Of a stretch of DNA of 64,000 nucleotides, positions 1-8,899 are shown piece by piece. The notes under the pieces are model-generated. The model saw only the letters and a program-made list of their open reading frames with translations. It was not told the DNA's origin and made no database searches. The translations under genes were made by a program, and so were the position numbers. This DNA comes from CBDBLK01 sp965243145 (GTDB lineage: Bacteria; Bdellovibrionota; Bacteriovoracia; Bacteriovoracales; Bacteriovoracaceae): NCBI GenBank assembly GCA_965243145.1, contig CBDEUB010000002.1, positions 806,001 to 870,000 of the forward strand. Direction: 5' to 3'. Each line of letters starts with the position of its first letter. The stretch's first letter is position 1.

Positions 1-2409
1 GCCCTTGGTTTCAATGACGGACAATTTGCTTTGGGCCAAATTGTCGGAATTTACACAAACCAAAAAATCGGGATAGACTTTCCTCTTTTGCCAACCCTGC
101 ACGAAATAATCGTTTTTGGCCACCAACCTGTGCCACCACTTGACCGCCTCCCGTTCGTCCAAATACCAGGCCACCTTTGTTTCGTAATCGTTGTAATGTT
201 TTTGATAGGTTCTATTGAAAAGGGAGAGTTGCAAATCGCTGTCGTCTTGCCGCCTGAAAACTTTATCCGCCGGAGACACCAAAAAATCTATTTCGTTGGC
301 CATATCCCAATTGAGAGAGGCCAAATCTTTAAAAATCTTAAAGCAAATATCGCCTTGGGACAATTTCGCTTTGAACATGGCCTCCGATTGTTGATCGATT
401 TGTTCCCGCAAATCGTTTTCCATATCCTGTAATAAATACAGTCTATTGAGATAAATTTCCTCTTGGGCAATCCCTTTTTTTTGCAATGATGCGATGGTTT
501 CCTCTAAAATTCTGGCGGCCTCAAACGGATTGGGAATGATGTTGGATATTCTGACCACCAAGTGAGAGAAGTCCATGCCCACAAAACTCTTGTTTACTCT
601 CCTGCGAACTTGAGGAAGGGACAATTGCCCGTATCGATCTTCAATGTCGTAAGTGACTTGGTAAGTAACCAGTTCTTTTATATTTTCTGGAGTAAACCCA
701 TCCTTTTTCCTATACGATATATTGGAAAAATCAATGTGCTGGAGTAAATCCTCTTCATAAATAAAATCCCTCCACGAATTTCCTTTCTTTTGCAACACTT
801 TGGGAAGGAAAATTTTGGTGTTTTTAAAGGCATTTCTTCTTTTGGCCTTGACTTTCTTAAAATTGTCATCTTTGACTTTGATATGGTCGATAAGGTCATC
901 CATTCCCTCTTGTTGCAGGCCCTTTTTAATGCCGTCAACCACTTCCGTCACTGCCTTGTTGTAGCAAAAAACATAACTTTCGTCGAGGGAGTCCGTTAAT
1001 GTTGCTTTGGCACCAGGTTGCCGCAAAATCCTGCCGATAAGTTGGGTCAAGGCCTTTTTCGACTGGGTGTTGGAAAGAATAGTGAGAATGTAGGCAAAAG
1101 GACAATCCCAGCCCTCCTGAAGGGCCTGTTTGGTGATGATAAATTGGACTGGTGAAGTCTCACTCAAAAGATTTTCATCTTTGAGTTCATCCTTGCCCGA
1201 AATTTTGGCCCTGACGGCATTGTCTGGCACTCCCAGTTTGCCGGTGAGGTATTCCCGCACATCCTCAGCATGAATATTCCCCTGTTCTCTCTGATCTTTT
1301 CCCGTGCGCTCGACCTGAATGAGCATAATGGGGCGGATATATTTTTGAGAGGCCGAGAAGTATTGATCACAGTCTTTTTCCAATTCTTTGAGTTTGTCAC
1401 AGGCCAAGCACAGCGTTTTCTTCCAATCCGCCCGTGGAGAAGTGGCCACATTGATGGGGAGTTTGATCATTTCTTCTTCTTTGAGTTTAACCCCAGAAAC
1501 ACTTACCAAGACATTGCTCAAATGGCCTTGCATATTTGGAGTTGCCGAAAGTTCCAAAATAAACCTGGGATTGAGGCCACACACCGTTTTCCTCGCCAAA
1601 TCGGAATAGGCCCTGTGCCCTTCATCCAAAATTACAATCGGCCGGACGATTCTGATGGCATTGCCCAAGCTGTGCCTTACCGAAATCCCCTTGTGTCCAC
1701 CCAGCGCATAGCGGTCTTCATAAACATTGAGATTGGCGATTTGATCCGTTAATTTGTTGTTGGCCTCATAGTCGTCGGTTTGAGGGAAAAAATTGATAAA
1801 CTTGCCCGAGTCTTTGAACACCCGTAGAGATTCTTTAGTTTCCCTATTGGCCGACTGGAGCATTAAAAGCATCACGCAAAGATAATCGTCCATGTCCCAA
1901 GCATTGAAGGCATCGTTTTTTTGCAGGATTTTTACCCTGCCCGCAGACGCTCGCTCAAGAATTTGTCTGTAGGGGTGACTTCTATCATTAAAGTTTTTTA
2001 GGGTTTGCTTATAAATGGCATCGGTGGGGACAATCCACAAAACCAGTCCCGTATTTTTTAAAAAGTAGTCGCGGTTTATTCTATCGACGGCCTCCACCCC
2101 TAGCAAAGTTTTTCCGCCCCCCGTGGGAACTTTGAGGCAAATGTTGGGGATGAGGTTTCCCATGCCGTCTTTTTTTTCCAAGTACGGGAGGAACTCTTTT
2201 TCCCCCTGTTTGTTTCTAAACTGGGGAATTTGGCCATTCCGATTTAATGCGTCCCAAGTTTTTTGACAATAATCTTTGATCCGTTCCTCTATCCCTCCCG
2301 CCTTGAGCACGGCCACCTTTTTCTTTTCCTGCAAATATTCCTCTCTGAGAAGGCGCAAGTAACTTTCAAGTTTTTCTAAAACCTGCTCTTGAAATTCTTT
2401 GGGTTGCAT
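1..2409 (-). CDS. res: Type III restriction enzyme, Res (helicase/nuclease) subunit, partial at left edge
   Basis: Restriction subunit of a type III system: an SF2 helicase/translocase with a C-terminal nuclease, working with Mod. The frame is open for 803 codons from ATG at 2409 to the window edge, so the C-terminus is missing. Visible motifs: Walker A VPTGGGKT near residue 95-102, DEAH-like box DEGHRAYSD, SAT motif (LSATPNM), a motif V/VI-like LIGRILRQPGA, and near the edge PDFLV followed by VIETKG, matching the PD-(D/E)XK nuclease core expected there. The start follows the Mod stop directly (TAG then ATG, no gap), so the two are translationally coupled. The 5' part is AT-richer than the core genes to the right. 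Confidence 0.93.
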   Translation of the reverse strand, partial: MQPKEFQEQVLEKLESYLRLLREEYLQEKKKVAVLKAGGIEERIKDYCQKTWDALNRNGQIPQFRNKQGEKEFLPYLEKKDGMGNLIPNICLKVPTGGGKTLLGVEAVDRINRDYFLKNTGLVLWIVPTDAIYKQTLKNFNDRSHPYRQILERASAGRVKILQKNDAFNAWDMDDYLCVMLLMLQSANRETKESLRVFKDSGKFINFFPQTDDYEANNKLTDQIANLNVYEDRYALGGHKGISVRHSLGNAIRIVRPIVILDEGHRAYSDLARKTVCGLNPRFILELSATPNMQGHLSNVLVSVSGVKLKEEEMIKLPINVATSPRADWKKTLCLACDKLKELEKDCDQYFSASQKYIRPIMLIQVERTGKDQREQGNIHAEDVREYLTGKLGVPDNAVRAKISGKDELKDENLLSETSPVQFIITKQALQEGWDCPFAYILTILSNTQSKKALTQLIGRILRQPGAKATLTDSLDESYVFCYNKAVTEVVDGIKKGLQQEGMDDLIDHIKVKDDNFKKVKAKRRNAFKNTKIFLPKVLQKKGNSWRDFIYEEDLLQHIDFSNISYRKKDGFTPENIKELVTYQVTYDIEDRYGQLSLPQVRRRVNKSFVGMDFSHLVVRISNIIPNPFEAARILEETIASLQKKGIAQEEIYLNRLYLLQDMENDLREQIDQQSEAMFKAKLSQGDICFKIFKDLASLNWDMANEIDFLVSPADKVFRRQDDSDLQLSLFNRTYQKHYNDYETKVAWYLDEREAVKWWHRLVAKNDYFVQGWQKRKVYPDFLVCVNSDNLAQSKLSVIETKG

Positions 2410-4056
2410 CTACCGCCCCCCTACGATGCGGTGGATGTCGAAGGGAAGCTGGCAGAATCTAATACCGTATTGGGCCAATTCCTTGATCGGGTAAAAACAA
2501 ACTGGAGCAAAAACGATGGCCCTGCTGCATTTTTTCTGCTTCATCAATTTTTCTATTTTTTCCTTCCTGAGGAGGTTGAGGGCGGAGTCGTTGCTTTTCA
2601 AGAATTTTTTATTCGGTTTGTAGATGACAAAAAAAGCGGTGTTGTCATCGACTTTTGCAATGAAATAATCTTCGTTTTTTTCAACTTTTTCAATGCTTTT
2701 TCCCGTCGCCGTATAAAACACATATTTTGCCAAGACTTCATAGCTGGGAAGTTTTTTCTCGCGCAATAAATTTTCTTCGCTAATTTCCTTGCCGAGTGTG
2801 CAATAAGTAAATGACCCGCCAAGGCCTTTTTTGATATTTTCATCTTTCGCTTTAGGGACACCTTGAATAACCCGCCTCACTCTTTCGGCGGTGATTTTGT
2901 CGGCGTAGTCTTCACATTCCACAAGAATAAATTTTCGGTTGCCGCCGTCTTCTTGGTTGAGGCCTAAAACAGCATGAGCAGTTGTTCCCGACCCTGCAAA
3001 GGAATCGAGAACAATGGTGTCACTCTCTGGTATTAAATCAACAACTTTTTGAATAAGAGTAACTGGTTTTGGATTATTAAATATTTTGCCTTTATTAAAA
3101 ATCTCTCTCAACATAGCACTTGCAGAATCATTTGTCCCAGCATGAGTCCAAACACTTCTAGTATTTACTCCTCTATGTTCCGAAAGAAAGCGTTTCTTTT
3201 TCGGTTCTTTTGATTTACCATCTCTACCCCACCAAACCAAACCTTGTTTCTCATTTTTTATGTGTGCTTCTAAACTCATTCCCCAAACTCGATTGGAATC
3301 AGTATAGCTATCTGGATATATTTTATCCTTTGTATTTGGGTTGATAATCGGGTAATAAAGATTCGGTCTTTCTTGTTTTGTCCATTTACTACGATAATCA
3401 CTCAATGCCCAATCACCTCGTAAATCATTATCGGGATTTGAGTATTGCTTTTTTTGAGATACAGACAGAGGAGTTCTTGGAAATACATTCTTCTGTTTCC
3501 CATATAAAAGTATATTGTCATGAGTAAATGCAAAGTTAGGTTTATTATCACCTGTCGTTTTTTTCCAAGCAATATTACCAATAAAGCTATCTTCTCCAAA
3601 AATCTCATCCATAATAGTTCGCAAGTGGTGCTGCTCGTTATCATCACAGGAAATAAAAATAACCCCATCATCGCTAAGAAGTTCTTTTAATAGATGCAAT
3701 CGCGGCCACATCATGCAAAGCCACTTGTCATGCCTTTCTAAATCATCAGAACTAACTTCTTTTCCAAGCCATTCTTTGAGTGTTTCACTATTTGCATTGT
3801 CATTATATTTCCACCCCTCATTTCCAGTGTTGTAAGGGGGATCAATATAAATACACTTCACTTTTCTCGCATACCGGGGAAGCAAAGACTTGAGAGCGTG
3901 AAGGTTGTCACCGTGAATAATTAAATTATCGTCGAGAGAAGGTTTATCACCTTTTAAGTGTAGAGATTTTTTTTCATCAATTTCAAAGTCCCGAAAAGGG
4001 ACACCGAAATGATGAGAATAAATGGCCGGTTTTCCTTTAAAATCTAGTGTAGGCAT
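2410..4056 (-). CDS. mod: Type III restriction-modification DNA adenine methyltransferase, Mod subunit
   Basis: N6-adenine methyltransferase and specificity subunit of the type III system, 548 residues. The catalytic motif DPPYNTG lies near residue 73 and the AdoMet-binding motif DSFAGSGTTAHAV follows at about 350, the order of beta-class methyltransferases used by Mod proteins. The AT-rich central stretch between them is where the target-recognition domain is expected. Start ATG at 4056 has an AGAGGAAC ribosome site. The stop abuts the res start codon. Complete and apparently intact; the recognition sequence cannot be read from the protein. Confidence 0.94.
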   Translation of the reverse strand: MPTLDFKGKPAIYSHHFGVPFRDFEIDEKKSLHLKGDKPSLDDNLIIHGDNLHALKSLLPRYARKVKCIYIDPPYNTGNEGWKYNDNANSETLKEWLGKEVSSDDLERHDKWLCMMWPRLHLLKELLSDDGVIFISCDDNEQHHLRTIMDEIFGEDSFIGNIAWKKTTGDNKPNFAFTHDNILLYGKQKNVFPRTPLSVSQKKQYSNPDNDLRGDWALSDYRSKWTKQERPNLYYPIINPNTKDKIYPDSYTDSNRVWGMSLEAHIKNEKQGLVWWGRDGKSKEPKKKRFLSEHRGVNTRSVWTHAGTNDSASAMLREIFNKGKIFNNPKPVTLIQKVVDLIPESDTIVLDSFAGSGTTAHAVLGLNQEDGGNRKFILVECEDYADKITAERVRRVIQGVPKAKDENIKKGLGGSFTYCTLGKEISEENLLREKKLPSYEVLAKYVFYTATGKSIEKVEKNEDYFIAKVDDNTAFFVIYKPNKKFLKSNDSALNLLRKEKIEKLMKQKKCSRAIVFAPVCFYPIKELAQYGIRFCQLPFDIHRIVGGR

Positions 4057-4152
4057 TGATAGTTCCTCTGTTGGCCATTGAATCGCAATTGCAACCGCTT
4101 AATTTTGCTTTGCAGGGTAGGAGCAAATTTAGGTTCAATATATTGGCAATAA

Positions 4153-4524
4153 TTATATAATCCCATAATTTATGGGCCTATTTCTCTGATCATTATTGTT
4201 CAACAAATTTTTTTCACGCTTTAACAAAGTGGCCAATTTAAATCTAACCTCAAGGTCTTTAAATCCTTCCCATCGGTCGATAAAATTTGAACTAACTTTC
4301 ATATCTGCATTGTCATTTACAATTTGGGGAGAAGTACAATCATAAAAGCAAAGCAAATCTTGACGCAGCAATTTCTTTAGTTCTAAAAGTTTTTCTTGCG
4401 AAAAATTCACAATAGACCATAACCAATTTTTATTTTGTGCATTTATCGAGAATAATCGGTACTCACGAGAAGATTCGTATTTAGTCAGCACTGTTTGATA
4501 AATATCAAAATTATAAAGGCACAT
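4153..4524 (-). CDS. Hypothetical protein upstream of the type III R-M genes
   Basis: A 123-residue soluble protein I do not recognise. It has a strong ribosome site (AAGGGAGG, 4 bases before the ATG at 4524) and the same low-GC composition as mod, from which it is separated by about 95 bases on the same strand. No signal peptide, membrane segment or obvious domain is visible. Position and composition suggest it was acquired together with the restriction-modification genes, perhaps as an accessory or antitoxin-like factor, but that is inference. Confidence 0.6.
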   Translation of the reverse strand: MCLYNFDIYQTVLTKYESSREYRLFSINAQNKNWLWSIVNFSQEKLLELKKLLRQDLLCFYDCTSPQIVNDNADMKVSSNFIDRWEGFKDLEVRFKLATLLKREKNLLNNNDQRNRPINYGII

Positions 4525-4609
4525 AAACCTCCCTTAAATATCTAAACTTTGTCAATATTAAAACTAAGTCCTCTTTTTTGCAAATAAGTGCATCGCGAAG
4601 GCCCCACCC

Positions 4610-5554
4610 TCACTCGTTGAGAAAACTGTCATTGCCAGGGTAATCCGCCAGCAATTCAGTGTAGGGCCGAAGGTCGTAGCGGGGGGTGACTCCCATCCAC
4701 TCCCGCACTTGGGAATCCCCGTGTTTGTTTTTGATCCACCTCATAATGGCCGCCTGCCTTAAAGTCTTGGGCGTGAGTTGAATGTCGAGGTGCCGGCGAA
4801 TCTCGGCAAAGATCATTTCCACTCCCCTGGGGCCGAGGCCCCCGGACAAAATGCGGTGGGCGTTGGCGCTGAACAAGGCGTGGGGGAAGGCGATTCGCAA
4901 CCTCTTTTTCTCCCGCTCCAGCACTTTTTGGTAGTCCTTGAAAACCGGGGCAAAAACCCGGGGCAGGGGCACGCTGTAGGGGTCTCGGCGGGGGGGAGAC
5001 AGCATCACCCGGCAGGGAGTCCTCCTTTTGGGGTTGGCCAAAATGTGGCCACTCCTCAGTTGGGCCAAGTCGCTGACTTTCAGGCCAGCACCGTAAACCA
5101 GCAACACCAGGATGCGGTTGCGCTTGGCCAACAACCTCAACAGGCCCTCGGTGCGCCCAATTTCACGCCCCAGGTGGTGCCAAAGTTTGGCCACATCGGC
5201 GCAGGGAGTGGGCCTGGGCCTGTCCACAAATTTGGGACTGGTGGGCAGTTCCTTCACCAAATTGGAGGCAAAAATGCGCTTTTCCAGCAAAAAATCAAAA
5301 AACCGGCGCAGGGTTTGGATGCGCCGCCTAATGCTGTTGCCGTGGGCATAACGGCCGTCCAAATAGTGCCCATAATTCTTGATGGCGGCGGCATCCAGTC
5401 GGCCCTCCCCCGCCCGCGGAGACAGTTCCGAGAGAAACTGGCCAAAGCAATTCAGGTCTGTGCGGTAGTTTTTGAGGGTGTTCTGGCGCAATCCCTTGAG
5501 TTTCGGCCACTGAAAAAATTCTTCCCGCCTTTTGGGAAATTCGGAAAAACGCAT
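4610..5554 (-). CDS. XerC/D-like tyrosine recombinase with degenerate catalytic residues
   Basis: A 314-residue protein with the two-domain shape of XerC/XerD: an N-terminal SAM-like DNA-binding half and a C-terminal catalytic fold. The catalytic pentad looks eroded. The first arginine box reads GAGLKVSDL (Lys where Arg is usual). The HxLRH box reads TPKTLRQA (both His lost, Arg kept). The LGH box reads EWMGVTP (His lost). A tyrosine remains in the final RYDLRPYTEL. It may bind DNA without recombining it, or be a lineage-specific Xer paralogue. It is divergent from rnc and of high-GC core composition, so it does not look like part of a recent island. Confidence 0.7.
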   Translation of the reverse strand: MRFSEFPKRREEFFQWPKLKGLRQNTLKNYRTDLNCFGQFLSELSPRAGEGRLDAAAIKNYGHYLDGRYAHGNSIRRRIQTLRRFFDFLLEKRIFASNLVKELPTSPKFVDRPRPTPCADVAKLWHHLGREIGRTEGLLRLLAKRNRILVLLVYGAGLKVSDLAQLRSGHILANPKRRTPCRVMLSPPRRDPYSVPLPRVFAPVFKDYQKVLEREKKRLRIAFPHALFSANAHRILSGGLGPRGVEMIFAEIRRHLDIQLTPKTLRQAAIMRWIKNKHGDSQVREWMGVTPRYDLRPYTELLADYPGNDSFLNE

Positions 5555-5615
5555 AGAGTGTCAATAATTATAACAAGTTGGCGACTTATGCCAAATTTGC
5601 CTGGGGGGAAGTTTT

Positions 5616-6413
5616 TTGCTACAAGGCAACATGATGGATCAACACTCGCCCTGGCGGCCCCATTTTGACCTGGCATCCTTCCCCCTGCCCTTTGGAGAAG
5701 CGGCCTTGCAGCAACAAGTGCGGGAGTTGTCCCTATCGGGCCTTGGGGCCGGACTGCTCTTCGAGGCCCTATCCCACACAAGCTGGGTTCACGAACACCC
5801 CGCTTGGCCCCATCCCTCCAACGAACGCTTGGAATTTCTGGGGGATGCCGTCTTGGAATTGTGGTGTTCCCAAACGCTGTTCCAGCGCTTTCCCCATTTG
5901 GACGAGGGCCAACTCTCCCGCCTGAGGGGCCACATCGTCAGCGAAGAAACCCTGGGCGAGTGGGGCCGCGGCCTCAAGCTGGATCAATTGTTGCTGGTGG
6001 GAAAGGGGGAGCGCCAGCGCGCCATCCAGCACAGCGATGGCCCGGTCTCTGGCCTCTTCGAGGCCATCCTGGGGGCCTCTTTCGCGGGCCAAGGTTGGCC
6101 ATACTCCTGCCGCGTCCTGGACTCGTGGGAACAACTCTTTTCCAGGTGCAACGGGCGGGAACTGTTCGACACCCGCAACCTGCGCACTTTCGATCCCAAG
6201 GGCCAATTGCAGGAAAAGAGCATGGCCGTATTGGGCGAACTTCCCGAGTATATTGCCGAAGAGGTGGAGGGGGGGTACAAGATTTCCCTCAAACTGGGAG
6301 GAAAAACCCTGGCCAGCACTGTGGCCCCCAGTAAAAAAAAGGCGGAAAAGGCCCTCGCCCGCGCGGCCCTGGAACAATCCTGGCCAAGGACTGGCCCCTC
6401 CGAGGTAAGGTGA
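5616..6413 (+). CDS. rnc: Ribonuclease III
   Basis: Double-strand-specific endoribonuclease for rRNA and mRNA processing, about 265 residues: N-terminal RNase III domain with the signature NERLEFLGDAVLE (residues 69-81) and a C-terminal dsRNA-binding domain beginning at DPKGQLQE and ending with the SKKKAEKALA helix. First gene of rnc-era-der. The start is uncertain: TTG at 5616 has a GGGGGA ribosome site at good spacing; ATG at 5631 or 5634 has almost none. Oddity: in the second metal-binding helix, where an (A)DxxEA motif is usual, the sequence reads SGLFEA, so the Asp appears replaced by Gly146 while Glu149 is kept. Confidence 0.92.
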   Translation: MLQGNMMDQHSPWRPHFDLASFPLPFGEAALQQQVRELSLSGLGAGLLFEALSHTSWVHEHPAWPHPSNERLEFLGDAVLELWCSQTLFQRFPHLDEGQLSRLRGHIVSEETLGEWGRGLKLDQLLLVGKGERQRAIQHSDGPVSGLFEAILGASFAGQGWPYSCRVLDSWEQLFSRCNGRELFDTRNLRTFDPKGQLQEKSMAVLGELPEYIAEEVEGGYKISLKLGGKTLASTVAPSKKKAEKALARAALEQSWPRTGPSEVR

Positions 6414-6417
6414 CACC

Positions 6418-7416
6418 ATGCTACTGGAAAACCAACACCCCCTCAACAAGTCCCTCACCGCATCGGTTATCGGCGTTCCCAACGCCGGCAAGTCGTGCCT
6501 GATCAACTCCCTGTTGGGTGTTGATTTGAGCATTGTCTCGGCCAGGCCGCACACCACCCGCAACCGCTTTGCCTGCGTTTTCACCGTTGGCCATTCGGAA
6601 ATTATTTTGCTCGACACCCCAGGCGTACACCGCTCGGGAAAAGAATTTAACCGGCGTCTCAACCAACAAGCGCGGGATGCCGTGGAAGGCGCTGACCTGC
6701 ACCTGTTGCTCATCGACCCTGGCCAAAAACTCTCTCCCCAACTGGATGCTTTGAATTGGACGCTCGGAAGGGAATTGTCACCGTTGTGGATCATCATGGC
6801 CAAAATTGACACCGTGGAATCCCCGCGGGAAGAATGTCTGGCGGAACTCTCTGGCCACATTTGCGCCGACTTCCCCAGTGTGGAAAACATTTTGGCGGTC
6901 TCCTCAAAAGAAGGAACCGGCATGAATCTGCTCACTGCCGCCCTGGACGATGCCGCCTTGCCCGGCCCCCACTTATATCCCGACGGTTCCATCTCCAATA
7001 AAAACCAACGCTTTTTTGCCTGCGAGTACATCCGCGAACAAATCTTTGAACAACTCAAAGAAGAATTACCCTATGAAAGCACCGTACTCATCGAAGATTT
7101 CCAAGAACCTTCTTCCGAAAACGAGGGAGTCGCCCACATCGCAGCGGCGATCGTCGTCCACCGCCCTGGCCAGCGGGCCATAGTGGTGGGCAATAAGGGC
7201 CACAGGATCAAACACATCGGAACTTGTGCCCGGGTGAAAATCGAGGCCATGCTCAATTGCAAAGTGTGCCTCCATCTGCATGTCAAAATTTTGTCGAAAT
7301 GGTTTAAAAATCATTTTGTTCTGGAGGAGTTGGGGCTTCCGCGGGCCGAAGACAGTGCGCGCTCATGGCACAAAAAAACCGCCCCAAAAACACTCGCTGA
7401 AAAGGTGGAAACATGA
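6418..7416 (+). CDS. era: GTPase Era
   Basis: Ras-like GTPase that binds 16S rRNA and assists 30S subunit maturation; 332 residues. G1 is GVPNAGKS, the switch I region is RPHTTRN, G3 is DTPGVH, G4 is MAKID (Ala in place of the usual Asn of NKxD), and G5 is SSKEG. A C-terminal KH domain follows, with VVGNKGHRIKHIG as the GxxG-type loop, ending in the VKILSKWFKN segment typical of Era. The ATG at 6418 is preceded by AGGT and lies 4 bases after the rnc stop; its own stop overlaps der by 4 bases (ATGA), so rnc, era and der are probably cotranscribed and coupled. Confidence 0.95.
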   Translation: MLLENQHPLNKSLTASVIGVPNAGKSCLINSLLGVDLSIVSARPHTTRNRFACVFTVGHSEIILLDTPGVHRSGKEFNRRLNQQARDAVEGADLHLLLIDPGQKLSPQLDALNWTLGRELSPLWIIMAKIDTVESPREECLAELSGHICADFPSVENILAVSSKEGTGMNLLTAALDDAALPGPHLYPDGSISNKNQRFFACEYIREQIFEQLKEELPYESTVLIEDFQEPSSENEGVAHIAAAIVVHRPGQRAIVVGNKGHRIKHIGTCARVKIEAMLNCKVCLHLHVKILSKWFKNHFVLEELGLPRAEDSARSWHKKTAPKTLAEKVET

Positions 7417-8825
7417 ACCGCCAGGCCTTAACTGTCTGCCTGATAGGCCGGCCCAATGTGGGCAAGTCGAGTTTGTTCAACCGCCTGATGGGACGCGCTC
7501 GGCAAATGATCACCTACGACCGCCCAGGAGTGACCCGCGACCGCCACTACGGAGTGGTGAGTTTGCAAGAATTACCCGATACCCCCGACAGCGAGATGAT
7601 CCTCATCGACACGGGGGGATTTTATCCCGCCGATTCTGGCCAGGACACCCTCGACACCACTTCCCCCTTTTTTTCCCTGATGAGGGAACACATTGCCATC
7701 GCCATAGACGAATCCGACTTGATCTTATTTGTCACCGATGCCCGCCAGGGACTTTTGCCCCTGGAAGAAAGCATCGCCCACACCATCCGCTCCCGCCACA
7801 AACCCTTTTGGGTTTTGGCCAACAAGTGCGACAGCGATCGGCAAGACGAGGGCCAGGCCCCCTTCTACAGTTTGAGCGCCGAAAAAAACTTTGCCGTTTC
7901 GGCATCCCATGGCCGGGGCATTTCCCATCTGCGCCGCGAACTGCATAGCTTTGCCCAAAAGTTGGATCGCGGCGAGGCCCATTCAGGGGATGGCCTGAAG
8001 CGTGGGCAAGTGCTAGGAAGAGTAGCGTTGATCGGCACCCCCAACACCGGCAAATCGACCCTGCTCAACCAACTCACCCGCACCTCCCGCTCCCTGGTCA
8101 GCGAAGTGCCGGGCACCACCCTTGATCCGGTGGAGGGCATGTTCAATTTCAAACGGGGGGATCAGTGGCATTCCCTGCAAGTTCTGGACACCGCCGGCAT
8201 CCGCAAAAAATCCTCCATACGGGATGCCGTCGAGGCCCAGTCGGTTTTCCGCGCCCTCAAGAGCATCACCGAGTGCGATGTGGCCTTGCTTCTCATCGAT
8301 GCCGAAAAGGGAATTGGCCACCAAGGCCGCCGGCTCATCGACATCGCCCTGGACAAGGGCAAATCGGTGATCATTGCAATCAACAAAATGGACAAAGTTG
8401 AACCCCTGATCAAAACCCGCCAGCAGCGTCGGGAGTGGTGGGAGAACATCAAACACGACATCCCCTGGTCAAACTTTTGCCAGTTGTTTCCCATCAGCGC
8501 CCAATCCGGCAAGGGATTGCACCGACTCCTGCGGGCCACCATCAAAACTCTGGACATCCGCCAGCGCACGGTTCCCACTGGCAAACTCAACCATGTCTTG
8601 CAGGGCCTATTGGAACAAAATCCCGTGCGCATCCGCGGTGCTGGCCATAAAGCATTTAAAATCAAATACGCCTCTATGGCCAAAAGCGCCCCCCCCACTT
8701 TCCTGTTGTTTAGCAACCGCCAACACAATATTCCGCAACACTACCAACGCTATTTAAAAAATGGCCTGCGCCGGGCCTTTGCCTTCGACAATACGCCGAT
8801 TCGCTTGGTGTTCCGGCGTACATAG
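7413..8825 (+). CDS. der: GTPase Der (EngA), two tandem G domains
   Basis: Ribosome-assembly GTPase acting on the 50S subunit; 470 residues. First G domain: GRPNVGKSS, IDTGGFY and NKCD. Second G domain from about residue 205: GTPNTGKST, LDTAGIRKK and NKMD. A C-terminal KH-like domain includes LNHVLQGLLEQNP and ends with TPIRLVFRR, the typical family ending. The ATG overlaps the era stop by 4 bases. Intact and of usual length. Confidence 0.96.
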   Translation: MNRQALTVCLIGRPNVGKSSLFNRLMGRARQMITYDRPGVTRDRHYGVVSLQELPDTPDSEMILIDTGGFYPADSGQDTLDTTSPFFSLMREHIAIAIDESDLILFVTDARQGLLPLEESIAHTIRSRHKPFWVLANKCDSDRQDEGQAPFYSLSAEKNFAVSASHGRGISHLRRELHSFAQKLDRGEAHSGDGLKRGQVLGRVALIGTPNTGKSTLLNQLTRTSRSLVSEVPGTTLDPVEGMFNFKRGDQWHSLQVLDTAGIRKKSSIRDAVEAQSVFRALKSITECDVALLLIDAEKGIGHQGRRLIDIALDKGKSVIIAINKMDKVEPLIKTRQQRREWWENIKHDIPWSNFCQLFPISAQSGKGLHRLLRATIKTLDIRQRTVPTGKLNHVLQGLLEQNPVRIRGAGHKAFKIKYASMAKSAPPTFLLFSNRQHNIPQHYQRYLKNGLRRAFAFDNTPIRLVFRRT

Positions 8826-8864
8826 CGCGTCAATATCTTAAATTACAGACATTTAAAAAAATCA

Positions 8865-8892
8865 TTGAAATATTTTAGAATTATAGTATATT
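8865..8892 (+). promoter_or_regulatory. Sigma70-type promoter of the ATPase/Toprim cassette, probably giving a leaderless mRNA
   Basis: TTGAAA at 8865-8870, a 16-base spacer, then TATATT at 8887-8892. The ATG of the next gene begins 7 bases after the -10 box and there is no Shine-Dalgarno-like purine run between, so transcription would be expected to start at or next to the A of the start codon. Confidence 0.5.
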
Positions 8893-8899
8893 AACAACC

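Noticed and set aside
5616..8825. Long overlapping frames on both strands of the rnc-era-der region as genes
   Set aside because: High GC and strong codon bias open antisense frames; none has recognisable domains or ribosome sites, while the plus-strand proteins are well-known families.
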